Source: LMUY01 sp965199105
GTDB lineage: Bacteria > Pseudomonadota > Alphaproteobacteria > Acetobacterales > Acetobacteraceae
Reading direction: 5' to 3'
NCBI GenBank assembly: GCA_965199105.1
Contig: CBDAQO010000002.1
Location: 3,782,001-3,846,000 of the forward strand
DNA: 64,000 nt
Shown here: positions 24,708-35,177 of the stretch, in pieces
Position numbering within the stretch: position 1 is the first letter of the stretch
Layout: every line of letters starts with the position of its first letter
The notes under the pieces: model-generated
The model's input: the letters and a program-made list of their open reading frames with translations, nothing else
The model's database searches: none
What the model was told of the DNA's origin: nothing
Made by a program: the position numbers and the translations under genes

Positions 24708-26248
24708 GGCAGCGCTCCCGCAAGCTTGGTGGTGGCCGCCAGCGCCGCCGTGTGTTGCTCCACCATCGCGCCCACGCTCGCGTCGAGGAACTGGGTGAAG
24801 GTGCTGGGATAGATGCCCATCCAGAAGGTGAGGAAGATCAACGGCGTGAAGATCGCGACCTCGCGCGGCGATACGTCCAGGATGGAGCGCAGGTCGTCGC
24901 GCGTGATGCCGCCGAAGATGATGCGGCGGTAGAGATAGAGCGCATAGGCAGCGCCTAACACCATGCCGAGGCTGCCCAGCAGGCTAACCCAGAAGTTCAC
25001 CTTCAACGCGCCCACCAGCACCATGAACTCGCCGATAAAGCCCGACGTGCCGGGCAGGCCCATGCTCGCCATGGTGAAGAACAGGAAGATCAGCGCGTAG
25101 CCGGGCATCCGGTCCCCCAGGCCGCCGTAGCGGGCGATCTCGCGGGTGTGGATGCGGTCGTAGACCACGCCCACGCAAAGGAACAACGCGGCGGAGACAA
25201 TGCCGTGGCTCAGCATCTGCAGCATCGCGCCCTCGATGCCCTGGATGTTGAAGGTGAACGTGCCGATCACCACCACGCCCATGTGGGCGACCGAGGAGTA
25301 GGCGATCAGCTTCTTCATGTCCGTCTGGGCCAGCGCCACCAGGCTGGTGTAGATCACCGCGATCACGCCCAGCGCGAACATCAGCGGGGCGAACTCCTGC
25401 GACGCGTGCGGCAGCATCGGCACGCTGAAGCGCAGGAAGCCGTAGCCGCCCATCTTCAGCAGCACGCCGGCCAGGATGACCGACCCGGCGGTCGGCGCCT
25501 CGACATGCGCGTCCGGCAGCCAGGTGTGCACCGGCCACATCGGCACCTTCACCGCGAACGAGGCGAGGAAGGCGAGGAACAGCCAGAACTGGGCGGTGGG
25601 CGAGAACTGGGTGTGCAGCAGGGTTGCGATGTCGGTCGTGCCGGCGGTGAACCACATGTAGAGCAGGGCCAGCAGCATCAGCACCGAGCCGGCGAGCGTG
25701 TAGAGGAAGAACTTGAACGAGGCGTATACCCGGCGCGGCCCACCCCACACCCCGATGATGATGTACATCGGGATCAGCAAGCCCTCAAAGAACATGTAGA
25801 ATACGACGAAATCGGTGGCGGAAAACGCGCCGACCATCATCGTCTCGAGCACCAGAAACGCGATCATGTATTCGCGCACGCGGGTGTGCACCGACTCCCA
25901 GCTCGCCAGGATGCAGATCGGCGTCAGCGCGGTGGACAGCAGCACGAACAGCACGCTGATGCCGTCCACCCCCATGCGGTAGCCGACCTTGAACTGCGGC
26001 AGCCAATCGAGGCTTTCGTTGAACTGGAAGCCGGCCTGCGCCGGGTCGAAATCCCACCACAGCTTGAGGCTGAGCGCGAACACCACCAGGCTGGTCCACA
26101 GCGCGGCCCAACGGGCGTTGCGCGCCACCACCACCTCGTCGCCGCGGATGGTCATCAGCAGCACGCAACCGATCAGCGGCAGCCAGGTGAGCAGCGAGAG
26201 CAGCGGGAAGCCGGCGGCGTTGCCTGCGGAGGCGATTGTGGGTGACAC
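24704..26248 (-). CDS. nuoM: NADH-quinone oxidoreductase subunit M
   Basis: Antiporter-like membrane subunit of complex I, 514 residues and about 14 helices. Diagnostic segments are FFEGLLIPMYIIIGVWGGP, VKVPMWPVHTWLPDAHVEAP and KKLIAYSSVAHMGVVVIG. It starts with GTG at 26248, seven bases after nuoL, and overlaps nuoN. Confidence 0.96.
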   Translation of the reverse strand: MSPTIASAGNAAGFPLLSLLTWLPLIGCVLLMTIRGDEVVVARNARWAALWTSLVVFALSLKLWWDFDPAQAGFQFNESLDWLPQFKVGYRMGVDGISVLFVLLSTALTPICILASWESVHTRVREYMIAFLVLETMMVGAFSATDFVVFYMFFEGLLIPMYIIIGVWGGPRRVYASFKFFLYTLAGSVLMLLALLYMWFTAGTTDIATLLHTQFSPTAQFWLFLAFLASFAVKVPMWPVHTWLPDAHVEAPTAGSVILAGVLLKMGGYGFLRFSVPMLPHASQEFAPLMFALGVIAVIYTSLVALAQTDMKKLIAYSSVAHMGVVVIGTFTFNIQGIEGAMLQMLSHGIVSAALFLCVGVVYDRIHTREIARYGGLGDRMPGYALIFLFFTMASMGLPGTSGFIGEFMVLVGALKVNFWVSLLGSLGMVLGAAYALYLYRRIIFGGITRDDLRSILDVSPREVAIFTPLIFLTFWMGIYPSTFTQFLDASVGAMVEQHTAALAATTKLAGALP

Positions 26249-26255
26249 GGGGGCC

Positions 26256-28184
<1,929 letters not shown>

Positions 28185-28185
28185 C

Positions 28186-28494
28186 TCAGCCCCTCATCAG
28201 CCGCACGTCCTCGACCTGGATCGAGCCGCGGTTGCGGAAATACACCACGACGATGGCCAGCCCGATCGCCGCCTCGGCCGCCGCGACCGTCAGGACGAAC
28301 AGGGCAAACACCTGGCCGGCGAGGTCACCCAAGGCGGCGGAGAACGCCACCAGGTTGATGTTCACCGCGAGCAGGATGAGCTCGATGCTCATCATGATGA
28401 CGATGATGTTCTTCCGATTGAGAAAGATCCCGAACACGCCCAACACCAGCAACACCGCCGCGACCACAAGGTAGTGCCCAACGCCAACCGCCAT
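28186..28494 (-). CDS. nuoK: NADH-quinone oxidoreductase subunit K
   Basis: A 102-residue subunit with three membrane helices and the conserved glutamates in MMSIELILLAVNIN and AAAEAAIGLAIVV that form part of the proton path. ATG 28494 is preferred to a GTG six bases upstream because GGAGG then sits at proper ribosome-binding distance. Confidence 0.96.
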   Translation of the reverse strand: MAVGVGHYLVVAAVLLVLGVFGIFLNRKNIIVIMMSIELILLAVNINLVAFSAALGDLAGQVFALFVLTVAAAEAAIGLAIVVVYFRNRGSIQVEDVRLMRG

Positions 28495-28505
28495 CTCCAC
28501 GCCTC

Positions 28506-29207
28506 CTAATGCTCGCCAGGATGGGCGTGCGATGGTTTCAGTTCGTCTATTTCGGCGGGCGCCACCGGGTCGGGCATCGGGCGCAGGAACCCGGCCTTAG
28601 GCGCTACGGCCCCAAGCGAGATGTTGATGAACTGCAGCGTTCCGGCGACCGTGCGCGCCTCCTGCCGGGCGATGTTCTGCCGGCGCGAGGCACCGGGGCG
28701 GACGCGGTGGGTGAGCACGATGGCGCCCATCATCGCCACCAGCAGGATCAGCCCGGCGACCTGGAACAGGAACACGTAGTCGGTGTAGATCACCCGGCCG
28801 AGCGCCGCCGTGTTGGAAACGCCCAGGGGCGCCGCGGAGGCCAGGTGGAGCGCGCCGTTGGGCACGAACTGCCAGCCGCCCAGCGTGACGGCGAGTTCCA
28901 GGAACAGCACCGCGCCGACCGCCGCACCGATTGGTGCGTAGCGCTGGAAGCCCTCACGCAACTGGTCGAAGTTCACGTCCAGCATCATCACCACGAACAG
29001 GAACAGCACGGCGACGGCGCCGACATAGACGATGAGCAGGATCATCGCCAGGAACTCGGCGCCGGCGAGCAGGAACAGCGCCGCCGCATTGAAGAAGGCG
29101 AGGATGAGGAACAGCACCGAATGCACCGGGTTGCGGCTGCTGACCACCAGCGCGGCCGACCCGATCAGCACGGCGGCGAAGATGTAGAAGGCAATGCTGG
29201 CGATCAT
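28506..29207 (-). CDS. nuoJ: NADH-quinone oxidoreductase subunit J
   Basis: Membrane subunit of complex I, 233 residues, with five predicted helices and the conserved LIVYVGAVAVLFLFVVMML in helix 3. The hydrophilic C-terminal tail is longer than in many relatives. ATG 29207 overlaps the nuoI stop (ATGA). Confidence 0.95.
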   Translation of the reverse strand: MIASIAFYIFAAVLIGSAALVVSSRNPVHSVLFLILAFFNAAALFLLAGAEFLAMILLIVYVGAVAVLFLFVVMMLDVNFDQLREGFQRYAPIGAAVGAVLFLELAVTLGGWQFVPNGALHLASAAPLGVSNTAALGRVIYTDYVFLFQVAGLILLVAMMGAIVLTHRVRPGASRRQNIARQEARTVAGTLQFINISLGAVAPKAGFLRPMPDPVAPAEIDELKPSHAHPGEH

Positions 29208-29692
29208 CGATACGGTGCGTCCAATTCCAAGCGTTTGGCCAATTCCGGCTCCCAGCGGTCACCGTTGGCGAGCAGCTTTTCCTTGTTGTAGAGAAGCTCC
29301 TCGCGCGTCTCGGTGCTGAACTCGATGTTCGGGCCCTCGACGATGGCGTCCACCGGACACGCCTCTTCGCACAACCCACAGTAGATGCACTTGGTCATGT
29401 CGATATCGTAGCGCGTGGTGCGGCGCGAGCCGTCGTCCCGCGGCTCGGCCTCGATGGTGATGGCCAGCGCCGGGCAGACCGCCTCGCACAGCTTGCACGC
29501 GATGCAGCGTTCTTCGCCGTTCGGGTAGCGGCGCAGCGCGTGCTCGCCCCGGAACCGCGGCGAATACGGGTTGCGCTCATAGGGGTAGTTGATGGTGACC
29601 TTGGGCTTGAAGAAGTACTTCAGCGTCAGCCAAAGGCCCGAGATCAACTCCGTGAGCAACAGGGAGCGCGCAGTGCGATCCAGGAACGCCAT
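29204..29692 (-). CDS. nuoI: NADH-quinone oxidoreductase subunit I
   Basis: Peripheral-arm subunit that carries two [4Fe-4S] clusters (N6a and N6b). The 162-residue protein has two CxxCxxCxxxCP motifs, CIACKLCEAVCP and CIYCGLCEEACP. The ATG at 29692 (MAFLDRTARSLLLTEL) matches the alphaproteobacterial/mitochondrial start; upstream residues are not conserved. It lies 31 bases after nuoH. Confidence 0.97.
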   Translation of the reverse strand: MAFLDRTARSLLLTELISGLWLTLKYFFKPKVTINYPYERNPYSPRFRGEHALRRYPNGEERCIACKLCEAVCPALAITIEAEPRDDGSRRTTRYDIDMTKCIYCGLCEEACPVDAIVEGPNIEFSTETREELLYNKEKLLANGDRWEPELAKRLELDAPYR

Positions 29693-29723
29693 GATAAACC
29701 CTCTCGACGATGGCAGGCTTAGC

Positions 29724-30740
29724 CTAAGCCGAATGCGGCAGCCAGCCCGTGACCACCAGAACACCCGCCGTCAGCACCAGCCAGAACAGTGACAACGGCA
29801 AAAACACCTTCCAACCCAGGCGCATCAACTGGTCGTAACGGAAGCGCGGGAAAGTGGCGCGAACCCAAATGAAGATGAACAGAACCACCAGGATCTTGGC
29901 GATAAACCAGATCGGCCCGGGCACCCAGGTGAACGGTGCGAATGGGAGCAGCGGCAGCCAGCCGCCCAGGAACAGGATGGTCATCATCGCCGATTGCAGG
30001 ATCATGTTGGCGTATTCGCCGAGGAAGAACAGCGCCCAAGAGATGCCGCTGTATTCCACCATAAACCCGGCGACGATCTCGCTCTCGCCCTCCGCCACGT
30101 CGAACGGCGCGCGGTTGGTCTCGGCCAGGGCGGAGATGAAGTAGACGATGAACATCGGGAACAGCGGCACCACGAACCAGATGGTGTGTTGCGCCCGCAC
30201 GATGCCGGTCAGGTTCAGCGTGCCGGCGCAGAGCAGTACCGTCACGATCACGAAGCCGAGCGACACCTCGTAGCTCACCATCTGCGCCGCCGAGCGCAGT
30301 GCGCCAAGGAAGGCGTATTTCGAGTTGGATGCCCAGCCCGCGACGATGATGCCGTAGACGCCCAAGGACGAGATCGCGAACAGATAGAGCACGCCCACGT
30401 TGATGTCGGCGATGGCCCAGCCGTCGTTCACCGGGATCACCGCCCAGGCGATCAGCGCCAGGATCATGGTCAGCATCGGAGCGATGACGAACAGCACGCG
30501 GTTCGCCCCGGTGGGGATGATCTGCTCCTTCAGCAGCATCTTGAGCGCGTCGGCAAACGCCTGCAGCAGGCCCCAGAACCCCACCACGTTGGGGCCCTTG
30601 CGGAGCTGCATCGCGCCCAGGACCTTGCGCTCCGCCACAGTGAGGTAGGCCACCGACATCAGCAGCGGCACCAGCAGCAGTAGCGTCTCCAGCAGGGTGA
30701 TCAGCACCTCACCCGGCGCGGTGGCGAAGAACGCCGCCAT
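29724..30740 (-). CDS. nuoH: NADH-quinone oxidoreductase subunit H
   Basis: A membrane subunit of 338 residues that forms the quinone-binding cavity with NuoB and NuoD. Conserved parts include AERKVLGAMQLRKGPNVVG, ETNRAPFDVAEGESEIVAG and WVRATFPRFRYDQLM. ATG 30740 overlaps the nuoG stop (TGATG). Confidence 0.97.
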   Translation of the reverse strand: MAAFFATAPGEVLITLLETLLLLVPLLMSVAYLTVAERKVLGAMQLRKGPNVVGFWGLLQAFADALKMLLKEQIIPTGANRVLFVIAPMLTMILALIAWAVIPVNDGWAIADINVGVLYLFAISSLGVYGIIVAGWASNSKYAFLGALRSAAQMVSYEVSLGFVIVTVLLCAGTLNLTGIVRAQHTIWFVVPLFPMFIVYFISALAETNRAPFDVAEGESEIVAGFMVEYSGISWALFFLGEYANMILQSAMMTILFLGGWLPLLPFAPFTWVPGPIWFIAKILVVLFIFIWVRATFPRFRYDQLMRLGWKVFLPLSLFWLVLTAGVLVVTGWLPHSA

Positions 30741-32788
30741 CACTCGGCCGCCACGGCGAGGGCGGGGGCGTAGGTGGCGGTGCACTCGGCCATAACGGCG
30801 CTGGCGCGGCTGATCGGGTTGGTCTGGTAGTAGTCGGTGATGGCGTAGCGGAACGGCGCCAGGCCGAGTGCCGCCGGGTCACCGGCTGGCGCGGTGGTGT
30901 CGCTGGCGCCGAAGCGGGGCAGGAAGCCGACCCGGCCGAACACCGGGTTCACCTGCTCGAGGCGGGCCCGCAACGCGTCCAGGTTGTCGTAGGGCAGCGG
31001 CTTGCCGACCAGGGCGGAGAAGGCGCGCAGGATCGCCCAGTCGTCCTTGGCGTCGCCTGGCGCGAACACCGCCTTGAGCGCGCGCTGCACGCGGCCTTCG
31101 GTGTTCACGTAGGTGCCGGGCTTCTCGACATAGGCGCTGCCGGGCAGGATCACGTCCGCCCGGGCGGCGCCGCGGTCGCCGTGGTGGCCTTGATAGACCA
31201 CGAACGTGTCGGGGCCGATGCCGCCCATGTCGAACTCGTCGGCGCCGAGCAGCCACAGCAGGTCCACCCCGCCGCCGAGCATGGCGGGCAACGCCTTGCC
31301 GCCGGGGCCTGGCAGGAAGCCGAGGTCGAGCGCGCCCACGCGGGCGGCCGCGGTGTGCAACACGTTGAAGCCATGCCACTCCGGCGTCAGCGCACCGATG
31401 CGGCCGGCGAGCTGCCAGGCGGCGGCGAGCACGGCGGCGCCGTCCGGCCGGGCCAAGGCGCCCTGCCCCACGATCACCATCGGGCGTTCGGCGCGGGCGA
31501 GCAGGTCGGCAAACGCCTCGGGCAGGTCCGCCAGCACGGACGGGCGGTCGCCAAGCCAATCGTGCAGGTAGGTGAGGTCGGTCTGCGGCCCGATCAGGCC
31601 GATCGGGAAGCCGCCGCCGAGCTTGCGCTTGCGGATCCGCGCGTTCAGCACCGGCGCTTCGTGGCGCGGGTTGCTGCCGACCAGCAGCAGCGCGTCAGCC
31701 TGCTCGATGCCGGCGATGGTGGTGTTAAACAGGTAGAAATCGCGCCTGGTCGCGTCGAGCTGGGCGCCGTCCTGCCGGCAGTCGAGGTTGGGCGAGCCGA
31801 ACGCGGCCATGAGGTCCTTCAGCGCCAGCATGCTCTCGGCGTCGCACAGGTCACCGGCGACGGCGCCGATGCGCTCGCCCGGCAGGCCCTGCAGCTTGGC
31901 CGCGATGGCGCCGAACGCCTCCGGCCAGCTCGCCGGGCGCAGGCGTCCACCCTCGCGCAGCCACGGCTTGTCCAGCCGGCGGCGGCGCAGCCCGTCCCAG
32001 GAAAAGCGGGACTTGTCACCCAGCCACTCTTCGTTGATCTCGTCGTTGGTGCGCGGCAGGATGCGCAGCACCTCGGGGCCGCGGCTGTCCACCCGGATGG
32101 CGGACCCGAGCGCATCGAGCGCGTCGATCCCGTCCACCTTGCGCAGCTCCCAAGGGCGCGCGACGAAGGCGTAGGGCTTGGAGGTGAGCGCGCCGACCGG
32201 GCAGATGTCGATCAGGTTGCCGGACAGCTCCGACGTCAGCGCCTTTTCGACGTAGGTGGTGATTTCCATGTTCTCGCCGCGCGCCGTGGCGCCTAGCTCC
32301 GGCACGCCCGCGATCTCGGTGGCGAAGCGCACGCAGCGGGTGCACTGGATGCACCGGGTCATGATGGTCTTCACCAACGGGCCCAGATACTTGTCCTTGA
32401 TCGCGCGCTTGCTCTCATTGTAGCGCGAGTGGTCGCGGCCGTAAGAGTAGGCCTGATCCTGCAGATCGCACTCGCCGCCCTGGTCGCAGATTGGGCAATC
32501 CAGCGGGTGGTTGATAAGCAGGAACTCCATCACGCCGCGGCGGCCGTTGCGCACCATCGGCGAGTCGGTCTTGACCACCATGCCATCGGCGACCGGGTAG
32601 GAGCAGGACGCGATCGGCTTGGGCGCCTTTTCGACCTCCACCAGGCACATGCGGCAGTTGCCCGCCACCGAGAGCCGTTCGTGGTAGCAGAAGCGCGGGA
32701 TTTCCACGCCGGCCTGCTCGCAAGCCTGCAGCACGGAAAACCCGTTGGGGACCTCAACCTCGCGGCCGTCGACGGTAACCTTGGCCAT
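30740..32788 (-). CDS. nuoG: NADH-quinone oxidoreductase subunit G
   Basis: The 682-residue iron-sulfur subunit of the peripheral arm. The N-terminal ferredoxin-like domain has CYHERLSVAGNCRMCLVEV, the His-Cys cluster site is HPLDCPICDQGGECDLQDQ, and a [4Fe-4S] site reads CIQCTRCVRF, followed by the molybdopterin-oxidoreductase-like domain. ATG 32788 (MAKVTVDGREVEVPNG) is the family start. Upstream lies a small unknown gene, ending one base before it, in place of direct nuoF-nuoG adjacency. Confidence 0.97.
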   Translation of the reverse strand: MAKVTVDGREVEVPNGFSVLQACEQAGVEIPRFCYHERLSVAGNCRMCLVEVEKAPKPIASCSYPVADGMVVKTDSPMVRNGRRGVMEFLLINHPLDCPICDQGGECDLQDQAYSYGRDHSRYNESKRAIKDKYLGPLVKTIMTRCIQCTRCVRFATEIAGVPELGATARGENMEITTYVEKALTSELSGNLIDICPVGALTSKPYAFVARPWELRKVDGIDALDALGSAIRVDSRGPEVLRILPRTNDEINEEWLGDKSRFSWDGLRRRRLDKPWLREGGRLRPASWPEAFGAIAAKLQGLPGERIGAVAGDLCDAESMLALKDLMAAFGSPNLDCRQDGAQLDATRRDFYLFNTTIAGIEQADALLLVGSNPRHEAPVLNARIRKRKLGGGFPIGLIGPQTDLTYLHDWLGDRPSVLADLPEAFADLLARAERPMVIVGQGALARPDGAAVLAAAWQLAGRIGALTPEWHGFNVLHTAAARVGALDLGFLPGPGGKALPAMLGGGVDLLWLLGADEFDMGGIGPDTFVVYQGHHGDRGAARADVILPGSAYVEKPGTYVNTEGRVQRALKAVFAPGDAKDDWAILRAFSALVGKPLPYDNLDALRARLEQVNPVFGRVGFLPRFGASDTTAPAGDPAALGLAPFRYAITDYYQTNPISRASAVMAECTATYAPALAVAAE

Positions 32789-32789
32789 A

Positions 32790-33014
32790 TTATGCCTCTT
32801 TGTGCTTGGCCAGCAGCGGCGCGGTTGGCACGCCGTCGATGCGCAGGCCAGTGATGTCGCAATGGGTGGTCGCCGCGCCGCGCGGACTGACGTCGCAGGC
32901 ATACTTCTTCTGCTCGAACGCCACCACGGACAGGGTCACGTTGCTGAACGCGCTGCCGCGCAGGTTAGCGTCGCCGGCGAGAATGGCTTCCGCGGTGTTG
33001 GTGAGGGTCGTCAA
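32790..33014 (-). CDS. Small hypothetical protein between nuoF and nuoG
   Basis: A 74-residue open frame ending one base before nuoG. It begins at TTG 33014, which overlaps the previous stop as TTGA; the frame extends farther upstream but without a better start. It contains TNTAEAILAGDANLRGSAFS and two cysteines, in YACDV and HCDITG. No membrane segment or known family is seen. Position and coupling support it being translated; function unknown. Confidence 0.55.
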   Translation of the reverse strand: MTTLTNTAEAILAGDANLRGSAFSNVTLSVVAFEQKKYACDVSPRGAATTHCDITGLRIDGVPTAPLLAKHKEA

Positions 33015-33226
33015 TGGCTGGAACTCCTGGCGACGAAAGCGCCAACAGCCGCCGCCGCGCCGAAAAAGACGCCCGCCGCGCCAACGGCAGAGGCCACAAA
33101 CTTCCATGGCTCGAACCTGGTCTGAACCTGCTTCAGAAGCGTATTGGCGTAGAGGTTCGCCAGCTTGAGATGCTTTTCCTCAAGGTCCAGCAAGGCCCGC
33201 TCCAAGTCTTCGCGCGTTGCACTCAC
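33011..33226 (-). CDS. Small coiled-coil/membrane protein in the nuo operon
   Basis: A 71-residue protein: a charged helix likely to form a coiled coil (REDLERALLDLEEKHLKLAN, about 5-24) and one hydrophobic helix (about 44-66, glycine/alanine-rich). GTG 33226 overlaps the nuoF stop as GTGA, so it is coupled to nuoF. No family is recognised. The layout resembles the frameshifted small gene at 56105-56321. Confidence 0.65.
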   Translation of the reverse strand: MSATREDLERALLDLEEKHLKLANLYANTLLKQVQTRFEPWKFVASAVGAAGVFFGAAAAVGAFVARSSSH

Positions 33227-34524
33227 TCGGCGGCCATCCGCAGCGGTGGCGACTTGCTGCGCTTATAAGCCGCGATCCGCTCCTCCATCTCGGGGCGGAA
33301 ATGGCGGATCAGCCCCTGGATCGGCCACGCCGCCGCGTCCCCCAGGGCGCAGATGGTGTGGCCCTCGACCTGGCGCGTCACCTGCTCTAGCACGTCGATC
33401 TCGTCCACCTCGGCGCGGCCGGCCACCATGCGGTTCATCATCCGCATCATCCATCCCGTGCCCTCGCGGCAGGGGGTGCACTGGCCGCAGCTCTCGTGTT
33501 TGTAGAAATGCGCCAGCCGGGCGATGGCCGCGATGATGTCGGTGGACTTGTCCATCACGATCACCGCCGCCGTGCCGAGCGCGGTGCGCGCGTCCCGCAG
33601 GCTGTCGAAGTCCATCAACACCGTGTCGCACACGCTCTTCGGGATCACCGGCACGGAGGAGCCGCCGGGGATGACGCCAAGCAGGTTGTCCCAGCCGCCG
33701 CGCACGCCGCCGCAATACTTGTCAATTAGTTCGCGCAGCGGGATGCCGAGCTCTTCCTCCACGTTGCAGGGCTTATTCACGTGGCCGGAAATGCAGAAGA
33801 TCTTGGTGCCGGCGTTCTTCGGCCGCCCCAACGCGTTGAACCACGCTCCGCCCCGGCGCAGGATGGTCGGCACCACGGCAATGGTCTCGACGTTGTTCAC
33901 CGTCGTCGGGCAGCCATACAGCCCCACCGCGGCCGGGAACGGCGGCTTCAACCGCGGCATCCCCTTCTTGCCCTCGAGCGATTCAAGTAGGGCGGTCTCT
34001 TCGCCACAGATATAAGCGCCGGCGCCGCGATGCAGGAACAACTGGAAGTCCCACCCGGACCCGCACGCATTGGTTCCGATCAATCCGGCCTCGTAGGCCT
34101 GGTCGATCGCGGCCTGCAGGTTCACCGCCTCGTTATAGTACTCGCCGCGGATGTAGATGTAGCAAGCGTGCGCACCCATTGCGAAGGAGGCGATCAACGC
34201 GCCTTCCACCAGCTTGTGCGGGTCGTGCCGCATGATGTCGCGGTCCTTGCAGGTGCCCGGCTCAGACTCGTCGGCGTTGATCACCAGGTAGGCCGGCCGA
34301 CCGTCCGACGCCTTGGGCATGAACGACCACTTCATGCCGGTCGGGAACCCGGCGCCACCGCGGCCGCGCAGGCCAGACGCCTTCATCTCGTCGATAATGG
34401 CATCCCGGCCGCGCGCTAGAATAGCGGCCGTGCCGTCCCAGTCGCCGCGCCGCTTGGCCCCCTCGAGCGTCCAGTCGTGGATGCCGTAGAGGTTGGTGAA
34501 AATGCGGTCCTTGTCCTCGAGCAA
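33223..34524 (-). CDS. nuoF: NADH-quinone oxidoreductase subunit F
   Basis: Oxidises NADH with FMN. The 433-residue protein has the NADH/FMN-binding GLRGRGGAGFPTGMKW and the N3 cluster site ESCGQCTPCREG with a later Cys in ICALGDAAAWP. The likely start is TTG at 34524, giving the family N terminus LEDKDRIFTNLYG, with GGAG in front. Five bases separate it from nuoE. Confidence 0.96.
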   Translation of the reverse strand: MLEDKDRIFTNLYGIHDWTLEGAKRRGDWDGTAAILARGRDAIIDEMKASGLRGRGGAGFPTGMKWSFMPKASDGRPAYLVINADESEPGTCKDRDIMRHDPHKLVEGALIASFAMGAHACYIYIRGEYYNEAVNLQAAIDQAYEAGLIGTNACGSGWDFQLFLHRGAGAYICGEETALLESLEGKKGMPRLKPPFPAAVGLYGCPTTVNNVETIAVVPTILRRGGAWFNALGRPKNAGTKIFCISGHVNKPCNVEEELGIPLRELIDKYCGGVRGGWDNLLGVIPGGSSVPVIPKSVCDTVLMDFDSLRDARTALGTAAVIVMDKSTDIIAAIARLAHFYKHESCGQCTPCREGTGWMMRMMNRMVAGRAEVDEIDVLEQVTRQVEGHTICALGDAAAWPIQGLIRHFRPEMEERIAAYKRSKSPPLRMAAE

Positions 34525-34529
34525 AGCTG

Positions 34530-35177
34530 CTACTCCGTGACCGTCAAGAGAGTGGTGGGCCCGCCCTCGGGCGCCGAAGTCTGCCGGCCGGTCATGCTGC
34601 CGGGCTGGGGCCGCTCGCCCCGCGCCAGCGCCGCCAGCAGCTTCTCCGTCGCCGGGCCGTCCAAATCCTCGTAGTAATCGTCGTCAACCTGCAGCACCGG
34701 CGCGTTCACGCAGGCGCCCAGGCACTCCACCTGGCTCATGGTGAACAGGCCGTCGGCGCTGGTCTCGTGCCAACCCTTGATCCCGGTGACCCGGCGGCAC
34801 GTCGCCTCCAGCTCGTCCGAGCCACGCAGCCAACATGGCGTCGTCGTGCAGATTTGCAGGTGGTAGCGGCCGACCGGTGTGGTGTTGAACATCAGGTAGA
34901 AGGTCGCGACCTCGTAAACGCGGATCGGCGCCATGTTCAGCCGCACCGCCACCGCGTCCATCGCCACGCGCGGCACCCAGGCGCTGCCGGTCTGCCGCGC
35001 CATCTGCTTCTGGACCTCGTAGAGCGCCGCAATCACGGCACTCGCCTCCCGGCCAGCCGGGTATTTGGCGGTATGGGCGTCGATCGCGCTACGGCTGTGC
35101 TCATCAAACTCGAAATGCGTCGGCTGCGGGATCTCCGGCCGCTCTCCGGTCGAGCCATCGCCAATGTCTTCGGCCAT
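34530..35177 (-). CDS. nuoE: NADH-quinone oxidoreductase subunit E
   Basis: The 215-residue thioredoxin-fold subunit holding the [2Fe-2S] cluster N1a, with ligands in CTTTPC and CLGACVNAP. The conserved VYEVATFYLMFNTTPVGRYH precedes the cluster. The C-terminal tail rich in Gly and Pro is extended. ATG 35177 directly follows the nuoD stop. Confidence 0.96.
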   Translation of the reverse strand: MAEDIGDGSTGERPEIPQPTHFEFDEHSRSAIDAHTAKYPAGREASAVIAALYEVQKQMARQTGSAWVPRVAMDAVAVRLNMAPIRVYEVATFYLMFNTTPVGRYHLQICTTTPCWLRGSDELEATCRRVTGIKGWHETSADGLFTMSQVECLGACVNAPVLQVDDDYYEDLDGPATEKLLAALARGERPQPGSMTGRQTSAPEGGPTTLLTVTE

